64,000 bases of DNA from Sphagnum magellanicum (lineage: Eukaryota > Streptophyta > Sphagnopsida > Sphagnales > Sphagnaceae). Below the pieces are notes generated by a model. The model had not been told where the DNA came from and made no database searches. It saw only the letters and a program-made list of their open reading frames with translations. Below, piece by piece: positions 45,380 to 58,204 of the stretch. The position numbers and the translations under genes are program-made. Location of the stretch: contig CM038909.1 of assembly GCA_021904315.1 (NCBI GenBank), forward strand, positions 22,482,212 through 22,546,211, written 5' to 3'. Every line of letters begins with the position of its first letter. Position 1 is the first letter of the stretch.

Positions 45380-48300
45380 CTTTCGAAATAACATTTATTA
45401 TTTGGGGAGCCTTCCAAATCTCTCATTTGTTTTTTGGTGATGGGCCAATCATGTTAGCTCATTGAAAAATAAAAACATTTAAATTAAACTTGGGAGGCAT
45501 CCTAACTAATGAATAGGAAAGGTGAGAAACATCAATAGGCAAATCAGTAGAAAATTACAGCAATAGTAAAATTACATAAACAACAAAAAAATGAAGAAAA
45601 TTCCTTTGATAGTAAATGTAAATTGGCACATTAATCTTCCAACAATGTTTGGAAAATTCAAGATAAAACTTCTATTCTGGTAGTTGTGCCTCCCAAGCAA
45701 AAGGCAAAATCTGGCATTAGTCCACTAAAAAAAAGGGTTGCTTTAGAAGTAGTGATTTTTTTTGGGCGAAATTGCCATGACTCGACACAATTTCCTGAAA
45801 AAAAAATGTTTTGTTGCAAAGTACCTCTTTTTAAAATAAACAAATTCACTTGAAAGCAACATAAAACTAGTTTTTTTGGGAGGTGTGCTAGATTCATGCC
45901 TATTGGCTATAGTTTTATCATTTATTAGATGTTTGCCATCCAGAACTTGAAAAAAAAAACATTGTGAGTTTAGATGAGCTATTTTTTTGGGGGCAAAAGT
46001 TGCCAATTGGTAAAAAATTTCCAATTTTTTGGCAAATTCAACAAATTGCGTCCCTTTCTCTAGACCAAATTGCCACATGTATGCTTAGGGGCTATTGTTT
46101 GATTGATCTTGCAAAAAAATGTTGTCAATTTAAGCAAATTTTGATTGAAATTGTTTAGGGATAATTAACGATTGTGTTACACTACAAGAATGAAAAAAAC
46201 TGACTTGGACTCCAGAGTCCAGAGTCCTATCCCACCACAACAAATAACAAACTAGACGTCAACCTTAAAAATTCAGGAATTGCTTATTTTTAAAATATCA
46301 TTATTTAATAAGTTTGCATACACTAACAACCCTAAATTTTGGACGGAGGATGTCAATCATGTAGAATTTTGGCCCAATCAATGAATAGATAAAATAACCA
46401 ATTATGTCTTCATTCTAGGCCATCCATGAACAAAGAAGTAAGCAACCAACGATAGCAAGATGAGCTAGCTCACAATAAAAAAAGGCAAATTTGTATTACT
46501 CTATTATTCACAAATTGACAAAAATTAAGTTAAGAGTCAGAAGGCCCCAAGAATGTAAACCTAGGATGAAGGTCAAACCTTGAGGCATATACTTATGAGA
46601 GCTGTAAGTGAGGAGACATAGGGCTTAAATTTGAAGCGCACCTATGCCCTTCACATGTAAAAAACTTTTCCAAAAGTTGCCTTTCACATTGGAAAGTTAC
46701 TCATCAAAATGCCCTTCATAAAAACAAAGAAGTACATAATATTTGAACATGAATTAGTGGCCCATTTAACATAACAATCCATTAAAATGGACTATTAACT
46801 ATTCTATGAAACATGGAATTCCAAAGAAATGTTGGCTACAGATTTTCATATTGGCTTTTTTTCACCACCCTTCACCTATTTAGTACTTATGCTCATTCAC
46901 ATGAATAGCTCTGAAACCAAAATAATTAATGACTCTTTTTTAACACCTCAAGTGCCTTCTAGCTAAGTGTCAATAAAATTTCATTTTAATGACATTTCCA
47001 CGAGCCCAACACCCTACGTCTCAAATCAATTTTCTTACAAATTAATAAAAGAATCTGATTCTTGATTAAAGATCAACACCAATTTTTTAAAAAAGGTAAT
47101 GCTTCAAACAAGAGAACATTTGCAAATATATTTGTCCCATACAAGCATGGAAAGGGTGCTTTACATTTAATTAACAAAGGAATCAAGGGGACCAAGCTTC
47201 AAGGTGAACTCCACTTGGTGTAGAGAACTTGGGTGGTGCACTTGTGCTTCAGAACTTAGAAAAAAGAGAGATGAAAGGAAATGACCTAATCATCCTGTGA
47301 TATAGAAACTTTTGGAATCTATTTTTGTGACTTAATTTGATTGTAGCATATTCTAGATTCTAGTGTCTAGAGGCTAGAAAACATTATAAGAACCCTTTAT
47401 TTTTATTAGTAACATTATTTTGAACATGAAAATTTTGTGAATTTTTTTGTACAATTGCCCTTCACATTGAAAGATTGGGAAAAAAATCCCTTTAACAGGT
47501 GATGGGTCCCACAATTTTTTACCCTTGAATTGGAAGGAAAAATGCAATTGAAGATTATTGAAGGTTTCAAATTTGAGCCTTAAGGAATCAGCTCACCTCA
47601 CTTTAGATGTTAGTAACCAAATGTTTTTAAATGAATGATGTATGCTGTTTATAGGTTCAATTTTGGGTTCAAACAACATCCCATAACAAACACCTCCATT
47701 CCTTCCTCATTTCAATTCTCCCACCTACTCACACTTACACTAGAAATTTAAAAAAATGTTTGAAATCTCAACAATGTCAACAAAGCTAATTGACTGATGA
47801 CATAGTGTTGTCAAAACAAAATTCTAGTGCTTTTACTGATTGATTACTAGACATTTCTTTATTCACAGAATCAATCTATTTTTTGCAACTTCTTTGGCCA
47901 TTAGTAGGATAGACTAATAATGATCCCCTTGTTTGACTCTAAGGCTTTCTAAGAGCCAAAGTATCAAATTTTCTTTGGAGACATTTGAGCCAACATAAGT
48001 ACGTTTTAGTAGCCCATAAAAGAAGAACATCACCGTAGTTGTCGCTCACTTTAATTCAAGGCACCCAATCTTTTCTTGATGAACAACATATCCAATGTCC
48101 CCTCTCTCTTGGTTTCTTTGTGTAAAGTGCACAAACACATGCACACAAATTTGTGGAAGGGGAGTAAAGTTCAATTAACATGTCCATTGCAAGTTTACAC
48201 AGAGAAAGGACCATGTCAAATCATCCCCCAAAAGCACCTTCACACATCTAAAAGCAAACAATGCATCATTTATTTATAGGTAACTAAGAAATAAATTATA

Positions 48301-49339
48301 TATGCAAATTCTAAAGTTAAAATATTGTTGCAAGGTGAGGATGTTCCCTTGAATCAATTTGTGCATGATATCTCACCTAAGGAAATCACACCCGACATTT
48401 ATCGATTTGACCTTTAAGACAAGATGGGCCATATGTTAAAAATTTGAAATGTTTTTTTATATTTTATTCACAAACAATGTGATTATATTGTAAGTTTTCT
48501 TATAACTTCAAATTTGAAAATAGAACAATCATATTTCTAAAGGACATGCATAAGATATTGTTGTTTATACAACAAAAATGGAAGTAAAACAAGTTGAATG
48601 AAATGGTCACTAAGAAAAAGGGGAAAAATTGTAATGTTAGAATTTGAAAAATCTAACCAAGGTGTTAAAATGATTATTAGAATTGGCAAAACATTTTCAA
48701 GTATGTCAATTAAGTGTAATTGTCAAAAAACATGTGTTGTAAAACGATCTTAATTAGATAGGAATATGTTAGTTAATCAATGAGGATGAAAAAAATAAGA
48801 ACAAATAAGGTCATTAATAGACATCTTCAAATATATCATTGAGTTTATGATTAGTATTCCAATTATAAAGCACAAAAATGATTAATAGCCCTAAAATCAT
48901 TACAGACGAATCAATTAAGAAAATAGTCATTTAAAACATGATGTGGCATAATGATGTGGCAAATATCATCCATTAGTTGTGAAGGACATATGTGAAATCA
49001 TTAATGATAATTTAATCCTTGATTAATTTTTTTTATTATCACAAATTAGATCCAAAAACTTGGGAAACATTATTTTTTAAATTTATAATTTTTTATTATA
49101 CATTTAATATATATATAATATATAGTAAGATTTTTTAATTTTAATTATTCTTAATTTCATTATTTTTCATCCTATCAATTATTGACACATGTCACCATTT
49201 AAATCAGGTTAAAAACCTAATTTAAGTGGATAAGTAGACCCACCTAATCTAGGTACTTAGATTCACCAAGATAATTTAGGTAATGTAGGTAGGTATGAAA
49301 TATTTGGTCAATATTCCAATGTTGATTACAACATGTCAT
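45380..49339. other. AT-rich intergenic DNA, no gene supported
   Basis: No convincing gene on either strand. Short frames at 45658-46158 arise from a region rich in TTTTTTGGG and AATTTGGCAAATT words. A CACTACAAGAA terminus-like sequence lies at 46180-46190. The frame at 48076-48279 has no recognised motif. Confidence 0.5.
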
Positions 49340-49404
49340 TTGTGAAGTTTGATCCTTGGACCCCAAAGATGGAGTTCAACTCCTTTACCACCAAGCCACC
49401 CCAC
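49340..49404 (-). mobile_element. SINE head (tRNA-derived, Pol III boxes)
   Basis: On the minus strand, GGGGTGGCTTGGTGGTAAAG contains an A-box match TGGCTTGGTGG (49388-49398), and about 33 bases further GGATCAAACTTC (49344-49355) is a degenerate B box. The flanking arms do not fold as a complete tRNA and there is no acceptor stem, so this is the 5' head of a plant SINE and not a tRNA gene. The body would extend leftwards toward about 49200; its 3' end is not defined. Confidence 0.6.
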
Positions 49405-51226
49405 TTGTTATGTAAATTATAATCTAATGTTTATTTTCCTTACATCATATTTCATCTAGACATTACATAAAATTTCAAATATATTAAAATGTATATTATT
49501 GATAATTTATCCAAATGAAAAAATTGAAAACTTATTCACAAATTTCCTTCAATAATGTACACAACTATATATTTTATTTTTTAAAAATTTAAATTCTGTT
49601 CAAAAGAAAATTATTTGAATTTTGTTATTGAATAACATTTCAATGACCATATTTTGGAAAAATTAAATTTAAACACATGATTTGTAAATGAAAAAACCTT
49701 TATGGCTAACACATGAATAAATAAAATAAAATTTTCATATCTCAAACCTTCATTTGGTTTAGGAATTTATATTACATTTTTGCTTCCAATATATCATAAT
49801 TTTATTCATAACCTTTGATTTACACGTATGAATCCATGTAATTTTTCCACAAAAAATACTTATTAGTGGATCATAAATAAATTATATCTATATATATTAA
49901 ATGTTTTTATATTATTCATATTAAATATGAGGTATAATTCAATTCAATTTAATTTGAATAACGTAAATTAGTTTTTAAAAATGTTAACTAATTTTCTGGA
50001 TTATAATTTTTATTCATTTTTACACATGTAAAATAAATTTTCATTTAAATTTATGATAAAAATTTAATATACAAATAAAATATATATTTCCCACATTTTA
50101 CACTTTTGTTTTATTTTTTGCAATATATCATACTTTTACCATTAAAATTTATTTCAATGTATAATATTTAATTTAATCACATTGAATGTTTTAAATGGAT
50201 TATATACCAAGTATATTTTTAAAAATATAACAAATGTTTTTATATTATCTATATGTATAATATTGATCAAAATAACTTCCTTACATGTTGTAGTTTATTA
50301 TGTTCGTTTGTACTCATATTAAATTACTAATATTCATTTTTGAATCATTGTAAAATAATTGTGACCACCTAGGGTATTGCATCATTTAAAGTTATTGATT
50401 CTATAGTTATATAAGGTGCCATGTTGTCCATTTAACAATAATTACTTTGCCATATATAAGTCATTTGATAGATCTCCAAAGTTTAAAACATATAGTTGGA
50501 CCCATTTTCTAATGACGCATGATATTATTTAATTAATTAAATATAAAAATGCCACGACATCATGAAAATATTTTTCACATCATTTGAAGTAATAAAAATT
50601 TAATCATAAACTAGATCTTTGTATGTCATTAGTTGAAGAAATGATAACTAAATAATGCACATTGGTGTTTTATTCTTTAGCACACATTTGAAAATTATAA
50701 TAGATAAAATATGATCGATGAAAAATGGATGAAATATGTTTATTTTGTAAATTTTCATCTATTACTCATATAAATGATTAATCTATTATTCATATTTATT
50801 CCACATAGATAATGAAAGTGTAATAATATATAACTATGATCATTGATAGAAGCATTCAAGACAAAGCTGGTCATTGTTTTCTTGGTTGCAAAGGACATGA
50901 TGTCAACTAATGGGTATGATATATTATGAAAAAATTATGGTGGGATATTGACACATTCTTGGTTCACAACTTTCAGATGCTATGAAGACCCATTTAATGG
51001 GAGTCATAAGGCAAGATCTCTCATTAGCTCAATACAAGACATGTGTGAAACAAAAAACATTGAGAAATGAACTTATCACATGTGATAGGTCCTTTGTTCT
51101 ATCCTCTGATGTGGAAAACTTTATAAAGAAGAAAGCCAATGAATTGTGATAGAAACATGCTAAAAATCCAATTAGTGTGAGGATGTGGTTATGGGGAACC
51201 CCAATTCTAAAAACAAAATTTATCCC
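49405..51226. other. Extremely AT-rich intergenic DNA
   Basis: No coding or RNA signal. Long ATTTAA/TATATA words dominate to about 50,700. Nothing else is recognised. Confidence 0.6.
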
Positions 51227-51606
51227 TTAGAGCATCTCCAATGGTGCTCTGTAGGTAACTCTGGATAGTAAAATTAAATGTCTAAGTTTAGCTGTTTTGT
51301 TTTTTGGCAACCCCACAAATAAAATAAAACTGGAACTGCATATACATGGGGTATTACTAATAACAAACCACTTGGACCAATCATTATGATCGACAAATTA
51401 GAAATACTGAGCTTCAGTCAGGTCCAATTTATTACACTCGTTTTTGGAGGTGCATAGCTGTGTAGTGCCTTTTACCAGTCGTGACAAGCTGCACGGATTT
51501 GGTGCGAAAAATCCAATTTCCTGAGCTAAACTGGCGCATTTTGAAATTTTCGCAATAAATTTTACTATCTGGAGTCACATACTGAGCACCATTGGGGATG
51601 TTCTTA
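51227..51606. mobile_element. Tourist-like (PIF/Harbinger) MITE with TTA duplication, 374 bp
   Basis: TTA at 51227-51229 and TTA at 51604-51606 flank a unit that begins GAGCATCTCCAATGGTGCTC. The reverse complement of its right end is GAACATCCCCAATGGTGCTC, matching 18 of 20 positions. A TTA duplication with such terminal inverted repeats is the PIF/Harbinger signature, and GAGCATCTCCAA termini are common in plant MITEs. No protein is encoded. The same terminus appears in the pectinesterase intron at 59.77 kb. Confidence 0.8.
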
Positions 51607-53874
51607 GGATTTGAATCTACCAAACTAGTGTGTTATCCGCTTTACATTGGGAATCCAATTAACACCATGGCAATATGAGATCATGTCCCAATTTGAAGGT
51701 GAAAATTCATTATCACTTACGATGCAATATTTGGGACAAATCATAACAAGGTACGTACTCTAGAAAGCCCATTTCTTGCATCTTAAAAACATTACCCAAA
51801 TTTTTTCTTTATATTTGAAAGTTCTTTCCCAAGTAGAGCTTTGTCATAAATAATGAAGCACACATTACCAAGCATAACTTTATTGCACAATTTCAAATTA
51901 GGTTAGGTTTTCAAGACGGTGAATGGCAAGTCAAATTGGGTACTTTGTTGTTTTTGGCCTTGGGAATGAGGGTGGTACAAACAACAAAAAACCATTTGGA
52001 CCTACCATTCACCTATACATATTTACCATATATAAATTTGTGTGTATCATATTCCATACAAACATTATTACCTATACTCCCTTCCCTAATGATAACTACA
52101 AGACATTTTAACTTTTTTGATAATCAAAAACATTTTTCAAGTGACTCAAACTACAAGATGAAAAACTAGTTTTATTGGCAATTGAAAGAACTAAGATCCA
52201 AAATTGATTTTTATTTGTAAACAAAAGTTATTTACAAGAAATAATTATTTAAATGAATAAATAAATTTCTGAATGAAATCATTTTATAAAGGGACAAAGA
52301 GAAGGATAAAATAAAATAAAATATTTGACTGATAGAATTTTTCAAATTATAAACTAAAAATGAAAATGATTTAAAAATAATTTTTGACCAAAATTTTGAT
52401 TCATTTACTTTTACATAAATTTATAAAGTCCAGAGACTATTCTCAACCAGAAAATTGAATTGATTGTTAGTCAAACATAGAAGTCTGAGCCACACATTAA
52501 ACTAATTTAATTTATTTTTCCTTTGGATGTTTATAAAAATTTGATTGCATATATAACTTGATTCTTCCCTTCTTTTAATTTTTTCACATATGCCTACTTT
52601 TCAACTTATAACAACTAATGAATTTTGTGGGGAAAATTTAGACACATTTATAAATATTTGTAAATCTTTTTATGTTGTAGATCCAACCTATTTTTATTTT
52701 TATTTTTATTTTCAATTTGATGTATATTTTTGAGTTATACAGTGATTTAAAAAAAAAAAAAACATTGAGGACATTCATATACAAATTTCATTGCAAATAT
52801 TCTTAAAGTTTATGCCATTCATTTGTCAATAAATTATACAAGTACTTTTCATTGCTATTGAGATTACAAAACCAATTTAATTAAAAAAATTCTGTATAAT
52901 TATTTTTCACAAATTTAATTGATTTTTTAAATTTTGGTACTCACATGTAAATTTTTTTAGTGCTGTAATAAACTATTAATTTTATATTTCATTCATTTCT
53001 ACAAAACTTTCAGTTGCATACACAAATTAAAGGCTAGTTGTATGCAGCAATTGTTTTTGGTGAATTTTCAGAATGTTGTGATAAATTTTTTTGGAGAATT
53101 CTGGAAAAACTCGTTTTCTTAATGTAAATTCGAAAATTTGCTAAAGAAGAAAAAATTGCTAAACTTTTGAAAACCAACAAAATGAAAAAATAAAACCCTT
53201 GGAGCTTGCATGTGTAAATTTGATTTTGGTTGCAAATGTAAACATATATAATCATTCAATTGCTTTCCATACAAGTTTAATGTTTAGAAAAAATCAAAGT
53301 CTCTATTGCTTATACAAATCTTTTGATTGAATACAAAATTATATATTAATTGATCTATCTTTTGATCACTTGCATGATGCTTTTGATTGTAAATGAAATT
53401 TCATTTTCATTTTGGTTGTTCATATAAACTATTAGTTGCATATCAAATTTGAATTGGGTATACAAATAGTATTAAAAAATTAAATCAATTTTTCATTTGG
53501 TCACATGTATAATTCTCTTAGTTTAAGGAATCAATTTTACATTCTTACTTTTGTTGAAGATTTTGTAGAATGGTTTTAGTCATGAGTAAAATGAAAAATT
53601 TGATTATGTTTATTATGTCATGCAAAATTGAATTTTAATTTTGAGATCTTGGCTGATATGTTGGAAGTTTTAAACCTCCATTAAAGTATAACGTGATTTC
53701 TTTTTAATTCTGTAATGCTTTTCAATGTCTTTAATTTAAATTGTAGTCACTTGTGACAAACTTAATTTTTTCTCGTCAACTTTCAATGACTATTGCTTAC
53801 ATACTTATTATATATTTTCATTAAATATACATTCTTGCATGTATTTAATGAGCCTTGCATTAAGATACATACAA

Positions 53875-53915
<41 letters not shown>

Positions 53916-54566
53916 TCTTTGGATTGATTTTGATCACATAGTAGGTTTGTATTTTCATTTTCTATTTTTGTTATCAATTGATATCATTGTGCCCATTGAG
54001 GTCCTTTTGAATACCTCATATGTATGTATATTAATGACTGTAAAATATAGAATATAGAATTTTGATTAGTCATTTTTTTGATTCACAAGTGTGCAAATTG
54101 ACATTTAAAAACTCAAGCACAAGACAATTACATAGCATGAGAAACAAAACCTCATCACTTGTTGGTATCATGAGAGGTGAAAAAACTAGTTAAAGGTTGA
54201 AATTTAGATTGATGTTTTATGATGGCATCTCATTTGTTAAGGCTCAAACTATTTTGATCAAATGGCTTGGTGCCCAACAAATTGGGAAATCTCCCAAACC
54301 TTTCAGTCCTCCAAATCCAGTTTTGTTGAGTGCAGAATCTTCCAAAATTTGAAATTAATTGGATACATGTTCAGAATTTATAACAAGTGTAGTTACAAGT
54401 ATATTAGGTCATTTGTGCAATTAAGATACACATACTGATTAAAGGATTAAGTGGAAGCATAATTGGAAAAAGTTCATACAAATCAACATCCTTGCGGGTA
54501 TTGATTCAAAATAAATTTGTTACGAGTTAGTAGTTACGACCCAAGCCAAACTGAACATGAGACATA
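51607..54566. other. AT-rich intergenic DNA
   Basis: No supported gene. The only distinct feature is the (AT)n microsatellite near 53.9 kb. Confidence 0.6.
53878..53912. repeat. (AT)17 microsatellite
   Basis: An uninterrupted 35-bp alternating AT run. Open frames across it on both strands encode Ile-Tyr repeats and are artefacts. Confidence 0.95.
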
Positions 54567-54817
54567 TGTTGCTCCAGTGTTTCTTCTAGTGGCAAATTTT
54601 CGCCAAATTTTGACCTAAAAAATATGATTTCGACCTATACAAAGGATTTTTCATGGAAAAAAACGACTCAAATTCATGAGATTTTGAGTTTTTTGTTTTT
54701 CAAATCACCAGATTTCTTTGATCAGTTCCAGTTGGTAGCCAAAAATATAGAAGGATTCTAGTGTATAGCCAAATTTGGCTACATCACAAAGTCCTTAAAA
54801 GAAACCCTGTGTTGCTC
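54567..54817. mobile_element. hAT-like MITE (235 bp) with perfect 8-bp target-site duplication
   Basis: TGTTGCTC occurs at 54567-54574 and again at 54810-54817. Between them the unit starts CAGTGTTTCTTCTAG, and the reverse complement of its right end starts CAGGGTTTCTTTTAAG (10 of the first 11 bases match). CAG termini plus an 8-bp duplication indicate the hAT superfamily. There is no coding capacity. A diverged inverted copy lies at about 45150-45379. The identical duplication suggests that this insertion is among the youngest in the window. Confidence 0.85.
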
Positions 54818-57197
54818 TGTAGAAATTTATGGCATATCTTAAGAGAATTCACAGGTTGCCGCCTAGGGTTAGAGGTTATGAAGACATTGTATTTGGCATA
54901 GACAATTACAGTGTAGAAAAGGTTGAGGAAGAGGAGGAGCTTGGAACCTCCATGAGAGGCAAAAACATTTGAAATCCATAAAACATAATAAATCAAATAA
55001 CATATTTTGGATAGTTTAGAAGCAAAGAAATGTAGTGGTAAAATTTAGAGTTCATATTGGAAACTACTAGTTACGTATTAGGTAACCAGTTTTGTAACAC
55101 ATTGAACGAATGACAGACTGACACATCAGATAAAAAACTAGAAAAAGAAGGCAGGAAACCACCTGTTATAATCCCCCTCCTCTGCACCAATGACAGAGTT
55201 ACATGTCAGATGAAGCTATCTTGAAAACTGGATCCATTCAGCAACATAAGTGCACAAGCATCTTGAAATGTGTTCACTTCAAGGAATGATGGGAATTTTG
55301 TGGTTTCCTCTTTGAATTATGGAAGTGTATTTTCATTCTTGGTTGTCTATATTTTGTCCTCAAGTGAGAGAAAGAGATAAGTAAGTAAATAAATAAATAA
55401 ATAAAGGAAAAACACTCAACAAGGGAACGAGAGAAGAAAAAAGAAAGGACCAAAGTCCAAAGAAATGACAACACATGAAAGAAATGAAAGAGATGATTCA
55501 TTTAGTTTGAAATTGGATTTTCATTGAGGATAGATACAATGTGGTTGTTTTTGCCTCTCAATTTGGAACTGTTTCTTTTTAAGAGCAATAGAAACATGAA
55601 TTTTAGTGTCATTTAAAAGGGTTGGAAGTGAGTGAATAATCTTAGGTGAAAAATATAAGACTTGTAGGCGGTGCAACCGAGTTAGCATAAGTGCTACAAC
55701 TGGATGAATAGTTTTAGGGTAAAAATTGAAGAATTTGAAGAGATACATCTTGCAGAATGTGAGTTATCATAAGGGTTAATGAATCATATATAGGAGTATT
55801 TTCGAAGCTGAAACTAAATGGCTATATAGGTCTTGGAATTGAGCAACCACAACTGCAAGTGGATGAATGGTTACAGGGCTGCAATTGAGTGATTATCCAG
55901 TTGGATTGTTTAGAGGTTTGCTACATTGTTACAGGTGTTGTAACTCCCAATTTAAATCCGGGAATTTTCTCTTAGCTTCCAATCATATCTGTCATTGAAG
56001 TTTTATTAAAGTAGTTCGAATAGAATATTTGGGTTAACCCTAAAGTAAACCCAAACTGGGGTACTGGCCCCAGTTTCATCCAAACTGGGGACAAAATGAG
56101 AAGTCAGGAAAAGAATGGTAAACTGTGAAAAAAACAGGGGACCGAACTTGTTTTCTCACCTAAATTGATCCTCAGGGGAATTTCACCCCCAGTTTTGAAT
56201 TTGCCTACCACTACTCATATTGTTCTTTGCTAACTCAAAGCCTTGTCAAAATAAGAGCCTGCAAATTTTCTGAACCAATACCCACTTTCATTCACATTAT
56301 CAAATTGAGGATGAAATGGGGTCTAGGGGGTCAGACGAGGGGCCCAAAGACAGGGTGACTTTATGGATAACTCTAAGATGTGAACTCGAAGTTCCTGACT
56401 GTCTTTAGAAACATTGGTAGACTTATTGCTATTGATGTTCCTCTACATGCCCTTGATGTCTGCAATGGGTTTTGCTTGAATATCTCCCAATGGTATATGC
56501 ATTTACTTACTTTCCAAAACTACCACATTATAGTAATTTTATATCAACACAAGATTCATTACTTTGCACCCTACAACTCCTCGCCAATCTCCTTCTAAGT
56601 ATTGAGGTCCTTTTGCAAGAGGTATTGATCACTAGTTATTTGTCATAAGCAATCAAGTGCTAGATTGCCTGAAAACATTCATGAAAAAATGGTAATGTAA
56701 TGTTTATATGCCTCTATGCTTTGGTACCAAGAAAAAGAAAAAAACACCCAATGGAGGTAGGCTGTATCATCACATCCACCTCAAAACGAAATATTGTATT
56801 TGTCAGTACATTGTACCTTCAACTCATGTTTGACAAATATTGCCAAAATAGTTAATTTTTCGGAAGTTTTGAAAAAAAAGAGATTCTACAGCCCCAATCT
56901 GAATATTTCAAAATTTTAACAATAGTCTTTAAATATGCTAAGTCCACTAGTAAGTTTCAACAGTATCTTGTGTTTTTGGACTGGGTTTGATTCTCTAGAA
57001 TTTTGACAAATTGCTCTTAATTTTATTTTTTCAACTTGTCAGCAGGTAGGCCTATCATGGAATATTTGCATCTATTTAGGGAATTTGAATTGGAACTTTG
57101 AGAGCATCAATCCAACTTGCAACTATGAAAGCCCCTCTTGTGCAACCCTCTGCAAAAACCCAGTTAACAAGCAGCTTGGTAATGACATCTATGATGA

Positions 57198-57240
57198 AGT
57201 ACCAATATTGTCCTATAACTAAGTACCAATATTGTCCTAT
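57198..57240. repeat. Two-copy direct repeat, 24-bp period
   Basis: AGTACCAATATTGTCCTAT is present at 57198 and 57222, identical over 19 bases. Confidence 0.85.
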
Positions 57241-57362
57241 CATGTGCAAAATAGCCAAAAGTGGGGAAACTCCAAATCGCAAATTTGCAGCTCTGTCAAG
57301 GACTACTTAAAATAAAACACCCAGGGGTCTGAAACAAAAAAATATTAAAAAGGGGAAAAAAA

Positions 57363-57560
57363 AGGTTTGCAGTTTTTTCTTAGCTGCTTAGCTGCAAAAT
57401 GAAACACAAATTGTGGTGAAAAAGTAGCTTTGGAACTGCTTCAAGGACCAAAACAGCAAAGAACAAACCGTGTAAGCTGAGGTGCAGTTTTTTTTTTCTG
57501 AGGTGCTTAGCTTGCAAAAGAAACAGAGATGGGTTAATAAGCAGCTTTGGAACTGCTTTG
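57363..57560. repeat. ~116-bp tandem duplication
   Basis: TGCAGTTTTTT, GTGCTTAGCT-like, AAACA and AGCTTTGGAACTGCTT blocks recur in order with offsets of 115-117 bp (for example GCTTTGGAACTGCTT at 57427 and 57544). The copies are diverged by small indels. Confidence 0.7.
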
Positions 57561-57600
57561 TAGCCACAGAATTAGACTAAGAATAGTGTTAGAGCAGGGA

Positions 57601-58204
57601 GGGAATCAGGCCATAACCCTTGTTTGCATACAGACAGGGTTAAAAAAAGAGTGAGCAAAATTGCGCGAGCGTTGAGTGTGGGCTTCTTTCGCCACCCCTC
57701 ACGCGTATTTGCGCAGGCTCGGCGTTCTGGTTGTCCGTGGTTTTGGATCATTTGTGGTGAGTGTTTTTGCTTTTTGCAGACGGATGAGGAGCTCGGCGGT
57801 GGACATGGCAGCTCTACTACTTACACCCCCATAGTCTCTCATCATCATCAGCAGCAGCAGCTCGGGTATTAATCGGATCGACTCTTCACAGTCGAGGCGC
57901 GAGCTGCAAGCTTGAGTTCTCGAACTCTAGCTGCTTGGCTAGCCGATCAGACGTTACTGAGTCCACGTTGTTGTTGTTGTTGTTAGCATGTGAGATCATT
58001 AGCAGCTTGTCAGTACGTAATACTACCGGCCGGCTTCTGTTTTGTCGTCAGTTCGTTCAGTACTTTTCGAGATCCATTCGCTGCAGCTGCTGGGTTGCTT
58101 GTTTTGTTGGGGAAGTAGAAGAAGAAGAAATCTAAGATTTGCTCCAGTGCCGCTCGATCTGATCTTGACCAACGTAAAGCAGCCGAGAGTGAACTTCTGG
58201 TATC
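57601..58204 (+). promoter_or_regulatory. Probable promoter/5' leader of the pectinesterase gene
   Basis: GC content rises sharply from about 57650, and CAT/CAG and (GTT)6 (57967-57984) microsatellite tracts occur, as is common in plant leaders. Several upstream ATGs exist (for example 57624 and 57935, opening frames of 82 and 66 codons). If the transcript starts this far upstream they would be upstream open frames that could reduce translation. I see no clear TATA box, so the start site is unknown. Confidence 0.35.

Larger units (their letters stand above)
54818..57600. other. Intergenic DNA upstream of the pectinesterase gene
   Basis: No supported gene. It contains an (AAAT)n run at 55387-55405, a 24-bp-period duplication at 57198-57240 and a ~116-bp duplication at 57363-57560. 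Short frames at 55274-55748 (minus) have no recognisable motif. Confidence 0.55.

Noticed and set aside
45658..46158. Overlapping minus-strand frames of 79 and 111 codons
   Set aside because: The peptides are repetitive Phe/Lys-rich translations of A/T-run DNA without a family motif; the DNA looks like eroded repeat sequence.
49340..49404. A tRNA gene on the minus strand
   Set aside because: A and B boxes are present, but the acceptor stem and anticodon arm cannot be formed; it fits a SINE head.
53783..54057. Open frames with Ile-Tyr repeats on both strands
   Set aside because: Direct translation of the (AT)n microsatellite.
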